Position numbers and translations under genes: made by a program. This document shows positions 57,914-64,000 of a DNA stretch of 64,000 nt, in pieces (positions within the stretch are counted from its first letter, which is position 1; every line of letters starts with the position of its first letter). Source of the stretch: Polynucleobacter aenigmaticus (lineage in GTDB: Bacteria > Pseudomonadota > Gammaproteobacteria > Burkholderiales > Burkholderiaceae); assembly GCF_002206635.1 (NCBI RefSeq), contig NZ_NGUO01000002.1:305075-369074 (forward strand), given 5' to 3'. The notes beneath the pieces were generated by a model. The model searched no databases and was not told where the DNA came from. It was given only the letters and a program-made list of their open reading frames with translations.

Positions 57914-58516
57914 TTAGGCCTTCTTATCATCGCCAACCAGAATCTTGGTATCGCTCAAATACATATGTGGCGGCACTTCAAGGTTATCTGGGGCTGGTTT
58001 GTTCTTAAATACACGGCCTGCCATATCAAATGTAGAGCCATGGCATGGGCAAAGGAAGCCTCCTGGCCAACTAGTTGGCAAAGATGGTTGAGGACCTGAC
58101 TCAAATTTGGCTGTAGGAGAGCACCCTAGGTGAGTACAAATACCCACCACAACCAAGTACTCAGGCTTAATCGAGCGCCATTGATTTTGAGCGTAGGGTG
58201 GGGTAAATTGGGCTGGATCCCTCAAAGAATCAGGATCTGCGAGCTCGGAGTCAATTTTAGAGAGCTCTGCAACCTGTTCAGAGGTACGACGCACCACCCA
58301 AACCGGCTTACCGCGCCACTCAACCATACGCATCTCATCTGGCTGCATACCAGTAATATCGATTTCAACGGCAGCTCCAGCGGCTTTAGCACGCTCAGAA
58401 GGCTCAAAACTATTCACAAAAGGGTAAAGGGCTGCGGCTGCACCAACGCCGCCAACCGCTGAAGTAGCGATCAACCAATTACGGCGATCCTTGTCCATAC
58501 AGGGCTTGTCACTCAT
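57914..58516 (-). CDS. petA: Rieske iron-sulfur subunit of the bc1 complex
   Basis: PetA carries the 2Fe-2S cluster that takes the first electron from ubiquinol. The 200-residue product has a twin-arginine type N-terminus (DRRNWLIATSAVGGVGAAAA), so it is probably a TatABC substrate, and the cluster motifs CTHLGCSP and CPCHGSTFD. It starts the petABC-sspAB run, here on the strand opposite to tatABC. Confidence 0.96.
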   Translation of the reverse strand: MSDKPCMDKDRRNWLIATSAVGGVGAAAALYPFVNSFEPSERAKAAGAAVEIDITGMQPDEMRMVEWRGKPVWVVRRTSEQVAELSKIDSELADPDSLRDPAQFTPPYAQNQWRSIKPEYLVVVGICTHLGCSPTAKFESGPQPSLPTSWPGGFLCPCHGSTFDMAGRVFKNKPAPDNLEVPPHMYLSDTKILVGDDKKA

Positions 58517-58653
58517 TTACAAAATTCCTTGGAAGAGCATTTATAGGTGGAAATTGCTTAAAGGTAGGATTTTAAAGTAAAAAGTGGGGTATGCAACAAA
58601 GTTATAGGGTTAATCTTGAGTTAATCTTAATCTTAGAGAAAAGGAAAGTCTTT

Positions 58654-59076
58654 ATGGCAGTTTTAAAGGAATTTAGGGACTTTGCGGTTAAGGGTAATGT
58701 CATTGATTTAGCTGTGGGCGTCATTATTGGCGGAGCCTTTGGAAAGATTGTTGATTCTCTGGTCAACGACATTGTGATGCCAGTCATTTCAACTCTTTTA
58801 GGGGGCCATATTGACTTCACCAACCTATTTCTTGTGCTTGGCAAGATTCCTGAAGGGGTTCCTAGAACTTTTGATGCCCTTAAAAAGGCGGGCATCCCCG
58901 TCTTTGCCTATGGGAACTTCATCACTATTTCCATCAATTTTATCCTCTTGGCCTTTGTAATCTTCCAAATGGTCAAAGTGGTGAATAAAGTTCGGCTAAT
59001 GGACGCTCCACCTGCTCCGCAAACACCAGAAGATATTGTCTTGCTAAGAGAGATTAGGGATAGTCTAAAGAAATAA
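58654..59076 (+). CDS. mscL: Large-conductance mechanosensitive channel MscL
   Basis: MscL opens at high membrane tension to release solutes during osmotic downshock. From ATG 58654, 9 bases after AAAGGAAA, it has 140 residues. The start is [20 protein letters not shown] with the gate helix [17 protein letters not shown], then the second helix [19 protein letters not shown], and the cytoplasmic bundle [15 protein letters not shown]. The longer frame from 58591 adds non-family residues. It diverges from petA. Confidence 0.95.
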   Translation: MAVLKEFRDFAVKGNVIDLAVGVIIGGAFGKIVDSLVNDIVMPVISTLLGGHIDFTNLFLVLGKIPEGVPRTFDALKKAGIPVFAYGNFITISINFILLAFVIFQMVKVVNKVRLMDAPPAPQTPEDIVLLREIRDSLKK

Positions 59077-59133
59077 ATTTTATTTCTAGGCTTGAATGCC
59101 CATTTACACCCTTCTGCCCGAAAGGGTGCCTAG

Positions 59134-59286
59134 CTAACCTCCGTTAGGCTGACATACAAGCGGCATTTCCCACATGGGTTTACCTTGACTGTAATCGCAA
59201 GAAATGCCGATTGGTGAGGATGTGCTGGCTAAACAGCCCGCTAACGTGAGGATCAATAAGACTGTTGAAATGTATTTCACCACCAT
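59134..59286 (-). CDS. Small predicted lipoprotein (50 aa)
   Basis: The minus-strand frame from ATG 59286 reads VVKYISTVLLILTLAGC with a good lipobox LAGC (Cys18). It continues LASTSSPIGISCDYSQGKPM and ends VCQPNGG with two further cysteines. An AAAGGTGG ribosome-binding site lies directly before. No family is recognised. It lies between mscL and the porin terminator and may contribute a small outer-membrane or periplasmic function. Confidence 0.5.
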   Translation of the reverse strand: MVVKYISTVLLILTLAGCLASTSSPIGISCDYSQGKPMWEMPLVCQPNGG

Positions 59287-59306
59287 CCACCTTTGAAAAG
59301 ATTAAG

Positions 59307-59336
59307 AAAAAACCCACCATGTTTCCATGATGGGTT
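59307..59336 (-). terminator. Terminator of the right-hand porin
   Basis: On the minus strand ACCCATCATG-GAAA-CATGGTGGGT followed by six T. It has the same layout and loop type as the terminator of the left porin and belongs to the inverted repeat. Confidence 0.9.
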
Positions 59337-59382
59337 AATTTAATACCAATCTAATCATCAACTAGCTTACGCTAGCAATAAA

Positions 59383-60564
59383 TTAGAAAGTGTGACGTAC
59401 GCCGATTGCATATTGGCTAGCTGCAGCAGAACCATTAATGCCACCCAATGAAACTACGTTTGAAGTCTGAGATTTACCGTAGATTGCATACAAGTTTGTA
59501 CGCTTGCTCAACAAGTAGTTAGAACCCAACTGCCATGCGTTCATGTTAGCTGTTGGCTCACCTGCGCCGTAGGCTGTGTAACGACCATTACCAAGGTTAC
59601 CCCAAGCTTCGATTGTTGGTGTAATGAAACTACGAACACCAATCTGTTGACCTGAACGCGAAGCATAGTTGTTAGAGTTCAAAGTAGAGGTCGCCTTACG
59701 ATTGATCCAGTTTGCATACGCCTTCAAGATACCAAAATCATATGTTGCAGCAACATATGTTTGGTTATCAGTTACGTTAGAGCCGTTATCGTTAGTATTG
59801 GTTGTAGGTACGATAGCAACAACGCTTGTATTTGTCTCATTTTTGAAAGACTGATACGCAGCAGTTACATACAATTTTTGCCATGTGTAATCAACGCCTA
59901 GACCCCAGCCACTGATGTTGTTTGTACCGCCAGCTGTATAGGTTGCCGCTACGTTGTTAGCACCAGTTTGAGTTTGGTCTTGATTCTTTTGTGAATAAAT
60001 ACCTTTAGCACTGAAACCAGCAAATTTCTCAGTGTTAAATGTGATCGCATTGTTTTGACGAACTGTATAAGCAGCTGTAGATGTGTCTACTGAGTTTGCT
60101 TTTGCTGGGTAAATGATGCTACCTACAACGTTGTTTTGCTGACCAGGATCAGTTGCGGCAACTGAAGTATGGATTGGTGTGTACTGAGTACCGATAGCAG
60201 CTTGACCCAAACCTTTTTTGCTCAAACCAACAAATGTTTGACGGTTAATCAAACCACTAGATGCTGTGCCTGATAAACGGTCTTCTTGTGGATAGAGTTG
60301 GAATTCAGCTGTGAAGAAACCAGCTAAGCCGCCGCCTAAATCTTCAGTACCTTTGAAGCCTAAGCGTGAAGTTGTTTCAGCTGATTGACCAAACTGAGCA
60401 GAAGTTGTCTTCTTGCTTCCTGCAGCATTGCTTGCTGGGAATGCTTTTGCATCAGCACCAGTAAAACCAACGTCCAAGATACCGTATACGGTTACTGAGG
60501 ACTGAGCTTGAGCTGCGCCAGCAAATGCTGTCATTGCTGCAACTGCTAATAGCGATTTTTTCAT
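59383..60564 (-). CDS. Outer-membrane porin, OmpC-like betaproteobacterial type (second copy)
   Basis: The 393-residue precursor has MKKSLLAVAAMTAFAGAAQA as signal, SSVTVYGILDVGF, RLGFKGTEDLGGGLAGFFTA, GLSKKGLGQAAIGTQYTP and the end YAIGVRHTF. The C-terminal part from YDFGILKAYA through QQIGVRSFITPTIEAWG and SKRTNLYAIYG is near-identical to the left copy, while the middle differs. The 19-bp island palindrome lies 60 bases upstream of its start, so its promoter side belongs to the island. Confidence 0.93.
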   Translation of the reverse strand: MKKSLLAVAAMTAFAGAAQAQSSVTVYGILDVGFTGADAKAFPASNAAGSKKTTSAQFGQSAETTSRLGFKGTEDLGGGLAGFFTAEFQLYPQEDRLSGTASSGLINRQTFVGLSKKGLGQAAIGTQYTPIHTSVAATDPGQQNNVVGSIIYPAKANSVDTSTAAYTVRQNNAITFNTEKFAGFSAKGIYSQKNQDQTQTGANNVAATYTAGGTNNISGWGLGVDYTWQKLYVTAAYQSFKNETNTSVVAIVPTTNTNDNGSNVTDNQTYVAATYDFGILKAYANWINRKATSTLNSNNYASRSGQQIGVRSFITPTIEAWGNLGNGRYTAYGAGEPTANMNAWQLGSNYLLSKRTNLYAIYGKSQTSNVVSLGGINGSAAASQYAIGVRHTF

Positions 60565-60623
60565 TCTTTAAATCTCCATAAACTACAAGCGTGGAAATTT
60601 TGTTAGAAAAATTGCTATCAAGT

Positions 60624-60642
60624 TGTCGTGTTAAACACGACA
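60624..60642. repeat. Island palindrome, copy 5
   Basis: TGTCGTGTTAAACACGACA: arms TGTCGTG and CACGACA around TTAAA (a 9-bp stem with one central base). It lies between the porin start and the integrase stop, over 7 kb from the nearest other copy, and ties this end to the main island segment. Confidence 0.88.
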
Positions 60643-60665
60643 CTACGACCCATGCATTTTTTGAA

Positions 60666-61928
60666 TCAAAAATTAATTTCTGCTTCTTGCAAAATAAATT
60701 GCTCTATTCGAATATGCCACTTTCTTAGAAGGTCAACAGGTCTTTGGCGGTAGTGTTTTTCAGCTATGGCACTTGGCTTATGTCCCATGATTTGTGCGCT
60801 AATTCCTGCGGGACATTCAACCCATTCAGCTAACGTCCCAAAAGAGCGTCGCAATCCGTGAATAGTAAGAAACGGTAGTTGAGCTCTACTTAGGGATTGG
60901 TCAAGAGCTATGCGAGGTTCTTTTAAGTAACCAGACTGAGATCTATGGCTTGCAAAGACATAGTCATTAATTTTGGGAAGAGAAGATAAAAGATGTTCAA
61001 CATATGGAGTGAGAGAAATAATCCGTGTTCCTTGTACCTTATCGCGGATTATTGCTGTATGCCAAATTGTGTCTATATCGCTCCACTTTAAACTTGCCCA
61101 TTCTTCTCGTCTTGCACCAGTCAACAATAGTGTTTGAAGATAGGCACTGATTGTTTGATTTTGTATATTTTTAATAGATTGAAACCAGACTTTTAATTGC
61201 TCTTTCTGTAAACAATCTCTTCTTGCTTTAGGTGCTGGCAGTTCTTGGCTTAATCTTTCGCATAAAGTCCTATCAACTATTAATGTTTTGTATTCAGAAT
61301 GATCTGCTGCCCATCTAATAAATGCTTTTAACATTGCAAGTGCTAGACGAGTTTTTAGAGGTCTCGAATTTCTCTCTTTCTCTATCCAAGCAATTACCAG
61401 ATCACGTGTAATTTGATTAAGAGGGAGATTAAGGATTGGCCTTAAAAACCCTGTCTCTTTAATGTTGGATTGGTTGCGACGTAACCCGCGAGTAATAAGC
61501 TCACCACCTTCTCTGGACATATCCACATGATCTAAGTAGTACCTGCGACTCCAGCGAGCCTCTTTCTGTTTTATATATTCAAGCCATATAGACAAGGCGG
61601 ACTGTTCTTTTATAGATATAGTCATTATATTTTTGATGCGGGGGTCTATACCGCGATCAATCGAAACAGCCAATCGTCTGGCCTCTACCTGTGCTTCCTG
61701 AATGTTCCAAGCACCAAATTGGCCTATTGTTAACCTAACTGTCTTACCAGTTAATCGACTCTGCAGGATGAAGGATTTAACCCCGTTTTTCGTGATTCTC
61801 AAGCCTAAGCCAGGGGTTTTGGCGTCCCAAAAAATGCTTTGACCTTTTAGGGGTGGGGCAAGCCGCTCAAGTCGCTTAGTTGAGAAGCTAAATTTGCTTG
61901 GGGTTTTGCCCAGATTCTGTGTAAGCAC
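60666..61928 (-). CDS. P4-type tyrosine integrase
   Basis: The 420-residue product has the arm-binding domain of P4 integrases (FWDAKTPGLGLRITKNGVKS, FILQSRLTGKTVRLTIGQFG), a core-binding domain, and a catalytic domain with Arg in GARREEWASLKW, HGLRRSFGTL and Tyr in MGHKPSAIAEKHYRQRP. Such enzymes insert islands at tRNA genes. It starts at GTG 61928 inside the arm repeats, 75 bases from tRNA-Thr, the usual position at an island end. Confidence 0.93.
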   Translation of the reverse strand: MLTQNLGKTPSKFSFSTKRLERLAPPLKGQSIFWDAKTPGLGLRITKNGVKSFILQSRLTGKTVRLTIGQFGAWNIQEAQVEARRLAVSIDRGIDPRIKNIMTISIKEQSALSIWLEYIKQKEARWSRRYYLDHVDMSREGGELITRGLRRNQSNIKETGFLRPILNLPLNQITRDLVIAWIEKERNSRPLKTRLALAMLKAFIRWAADHSEYKTLIVDRTLCERLSQELPAPKARRDCLQKEQLKVWFQSIKNIQNQTISAYLQTLLLTGARREEWASLKWSDIDTIWHTAIIRDKVQGTRIISLTPYVEHLLSSLPKINDYVFASHRSQSGYLKEPRIALDQSLSRAQLPFLTIHGLRRSFGTLAEWVECPAGISAQIMGHKPSAIAEKHYRQRPVDLLRKWHIRIEQFILQEAEINF

Positions 61929-61937
61929 TGTGTAAGC
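61917..61937 (+). repeat. Integrase arm-type repeats, right att end
   Basis: CTGTGTAAGC is repeated twice with one base between (61917-61926 and 61928-61937), followed by AAA. It matches the doubled repeat at 54409-54430 in mirror orientation and overlaps the integrase start, so binding here could also autoregulate the gene. Confidence 0.65.
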
Positions 61938-62002
61938 AAATTGCTTAAAAAAGAGGCTTTTTACCTTTGGAAATCGTGAAATAGGTTAAAATACTATCCG
62001 TT

Positions 62003-62078
62003 GCCCCTTTAGCTCATCTGGTAGAGCAACTGATTTGTAATCAGTAGGTGGTCTGTTCGAGTCGGACAAGGGGCACCA
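62003..62078 (+). tRNA. tRNA-Thr (anticodon TGT)
   Basis: A 76-base cloverleaf with encoded CCA: acceptor GCCCCTT/AAGGGGC, anticodon loop TTTGTAA, T loop GTTCGAGTC. It is identical to the minus-strand copy at 54485-54560. The 3' flank carries a terminator, suggesting this 3' side is the original locus. Confidence 0.97.
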
Positions 62079-62089
62079 AAAAAATTCAA

Positions 62090-62130
62090 AGGATTTACAG
62101 GCATTGGCTGTAAATCCTTTTTTATTTTTT
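62090..62130 (+). terminator. Terminator after tRNA-Thr
   Basis: AAAGGATTTACA and TGTAAATCCTTT form a 12-bp stem around GGCATTGGC, followed by a long T-rich run. It ends the tRNA transcript. Confidence 0.9.
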
Positions 62131-62168
62131 TATTCACCTAAGCTTCGCGAGTAAATTAAAATCTCCAA

Positions 62169-63131
62169 ATGAATGCACAGGCTAGGTATTTAATGGGCTT
62201 AGCGGTTGAATATATCCAAAAAGGAAGTTTGGAGGATGCAGATCGATTGCTCAACCAAGCGCTTAAAATGGAGCCCAAGAATTCGGAGGCCCTAAGACTT
62301 CGTGGAATTATTTTGGCATTTAAGAAAATGTTGCCTGAGGCACTGAGGTTATTTGATCAATCAATCAAGGCTGACTCAAGAAATTGGCTTTCTTATAGCA
62401 ACCGTGGCAATGTTTTGAAGGACCTTTATCAGCTTGATGAGGCTTTAAGGAGCTACAACAAAACAATATCCCTGCAACCAAATTACGCAGAGGTTTATAA
62501 CAACAAAGGAAATGTACTTCTTGAACTCAATGAATTCCAAGAGTCTGTAGCATCCTACCGTAAGGCAATTACCCTTAATCCTACTTATGCTGATGCACAT
62601 CATGGAATGGGCAATTCCTTGAAAAAAATCGGTAATCTTACAAAGGCGCTTGAAAGTTATGGGGTTGCAGCAAGCCTTAATCCTTTGGCTGGCCATATTG
62701 CATCATCGTATATTTCTACCAAAATGCAAATGTGCAGGTGGAATGGGTTACAAGATGAAATTAACTATCTATTACAGCTGGGATTAAATTCAGATGCAAA
62801 AATTCATCCCTTTCATTTATTATCAATTTGCAATGACCCCGCCTTATTGTCAACATTAACCGAGCAATATATGCTTGATGCTTATCCGGTTAAGGATGAC
62901 TTAGGATTGATTGAGTACCCCAAAAAGGGCGAGCGGATTCGCATAGGATATTTTTCAGCTGATTTTCATGGCCACCCCGTCTCTCTGTTGGTTGCGGAAA
63001 TGTTAGAGCTTCATGATCATACTAAGTTTGAGACTATTGGATTCTCAATGGGGCGCAGTCAGGCTGATGAAATGCGGCTACGGATGGAAGGGGCCTTTGA
63101 TAGCTTTATCGACATAGCCCTAAAAAAATGA
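62169..63131 (+). pseudogene. TPR / O-GlcNAc transferase-like protein, N-terminal part (frameshifted)
   Basis: The first 320 codons encode about five TPR repeats (for example LSYSNRGNVLKDLYQLDEAL and PNYAEVYNNKGNVLLELNEF), followed by the start of an O-GlcNAc-transferase-like (SPINDLY) catalytic region with GERIRIGYFSADFHGHPVSL. The frame stops at TGA 63129-63131 right after a run of seven A (63122-63128). Removing one A joins it to the frame ending at 63996. The intact protein would be near 609 residues and glycosylate a protein or envelope target. Confidence 0.8.
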
Positions 63132-63996
63132 CCGACAGGTAGCAGAGCTTGCGCGAGATCTAAAAATAGATATTGCCGTTGATCTAGGTGGGGTTACTGA
63201 AAATAATAGACCTGGAATATTTTCATACCGTGTAGCGCCAATTCAAATGAGTTATTTGGGTTATTTAGGAACAATGGGAGCTTCATACTACGACTATCTT
63301 ATTGCTGATCAAATCATTATTCCGCCTTCCCAGCAAAGCGCGTACCGAGAAAAAATCATCTATTTACCAAGCTTTCAGGCAAATGATTCTCGCAGGCAGA
63401 TTTCATCGAGAGTATTTTCAAGGAGCGATCTGGGTCTACCAGATGAAGGTTTTGTCTATTGCTGTTTCAATAATAATTATAAAATTACCCCCACCATTTT
63501 TGATAGCTGGGCAAAAATTTTACTGTCGGTAGAGGGCAGTGTTCTGTTGCTGTACGCTGACAATGAGGAAGTTAAAATAAATTTATCTCGAGAGATTGAG
63601 GTGCGGGGAGTTAGTGGTGACCGTCTAATTTTTGCAGGACGTTTATCTAGAGAGGAATATCTTGCCCGCTATCGGGCAGCTAACTTATTCCTTGATACGT
63701 CGCCTTACAATTCCGGCACAACTGCAAGTGATGCGTTATGGGCTGGCTTACCAGTGCTAACGTTCACTGGGAAATCTTTTTCTTCTCGGATGGGTGCCAG
63801 TATTCTACATGCCATTGGGATGCCTGAGTTAGTTGCAGATTCACAAAAAGCCTATGAATTACTTGCTATTGATTTGGGAAATAACCCAAAGAAGTTTGAG
63901 ATAATTAAGGCTAAGTTGATTAAGAATCGTCTTGCAACGCCCTTATTTGATACTCAACTCTTTACCCGAAATTTAGAGAGGTCGTGGTTGGAGTAA
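63132..63996 (+). pseudogene. TPR / O-GlcNAc transferase-like protein, C-terminal part
   Basis: In the +1 frame the sequence continues NDRQVAELARDLKIDIAVDL, GGVTENNRPGIFSYRVAPIQ and MSYLGYLGTMGASYYDYLIA. It then runs through VYCCFNNNYKITPTIFDSWA, FLDTSPYNSGTTASDALWAG and LPVLTFTGKSFSSRMGASIL. These are the GT41-type motifs, including the UDP-binding Lys-containing FNNNYKI block. The ATG at 63247 could start a separate product but would lack the first part of the domain. The stop is TAA 63994-63996. Confidence 0.8.
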
Positions 63997-64000
63997 GCGG

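Larger units (their letters stand above)
59307..60582 (-). repeat. Right copy of the inverted porin repeat
   Basis: Inverted relative of 45560-46890: same leader TTTATGGAGATTTAAAGA, the same first codons, the same GCTAGCGTAAGCTAGTTGA sequence after the stop, and a matching terminator. Upstream sequences beyond the leader differ completely, as expected if recombination joined different flanks. Confidence 0.8.
60000..62078. mobile_element. tRNA-Thr island, right segment (integrase end)
   Basis: It holds the promoter side of the right porin, one palindrome, the P4-type integrase, arm repeats and the 103-bp tRNA-Thr repeat (61976-62078). Beyond the CCA the sequence is host-like with a tRNA terminator. 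The left limit inside the porin (about 60000) is the presumed inversion junction and is not exact. Confidence 0.6.

Overview
The window looks like chromosomal DNA of a betaproteobacterium of the Burkholderiaceae, most like the freshwater genus Polynucleobacter. This rests on gene order and protein character: secY-infA-rpmJ-rpsM-rpsK-rpsD-rpoA-rplQ, cutA-dsbD, gltBD, mlaFEDACB-bolA-murA-his-tatABC, petABC-sspAB, two OmpC-type betaproteobacterial porins, and moderate GC content. No database search was possible; names come from motifs, length and context.

Layout. 1-4.8 kb: end of the spc operon and the alpha operon (translation, secretion, RNA polymerase alpha). 4.8-7.5 kb: cutA, dsbD and a short SIS isomerase. 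7.5-8.1 kb: a decayed RelE-type toxin with an intact antitoxin. 8.2-10.7 kb: hemB, engB and cytochrome c4. 10.7-12.3 kb: a Fic gene inside a transposase-less cassette with terminal inverted repeats and a target-site duplication. 12.4-15.9 kb: lysA, lptM-like, cyaY, aroB, aroK. 15.9-17.2 kb: a scar holding the last codons of pilQ and other pilus-like debris, plus a vapC fragment. 17.2-20.4 kb: mrcA and a RAYT transposase. 20.4-26.7 kb: gltBD. 26.7-33.7 kb: the mla lipid-transport operon, split by an antisense tnpB that carries a near-consensus LexA box, then an ABC exporter and a BolA gene. 33.7-43.9 kb: murA, a near-complete his operon with hisC reversed, HIT protein and tatABC.

45.5-62.1 kb is the unusual part. 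A tRNA-Thr island with a P4-type integrase has been split by a large inversion, most likely recombination between two inverted porin genes at 45.6 and 60.6 kb. The 103-bp tRNA-Thr repeats that should be direct are therefore inverted, and petABC-sspAB-mscL run against tatABC. The island carries two further tyrosine recombinases (one only 188 aa), a clamp-loader-like AAA+ ATPase, several unknown proteins, an iteron-like region, a possible -1 frameshift gene, and a 19-bp palindrome seen five times that I find only in island DNA. This is my best candidate for an undescribed system. The window ends with a TPR/O-GlcNAc-transferase-like gene broken by one base in a run of seven A.

How the genes work together: the ribosomal, RNA polymerase and SecY genes supply growth functions. 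TatABC exports the Rieske protein PetA (a twin-arginine signal is visible), which joins PetB and PetC in the bc1 complex that feeds cytochrome c4. The Mla proteins maintain outer-membrane lipid asymmetry. GltBD supplies glutamate, and the his genes use glutamine through HisH.
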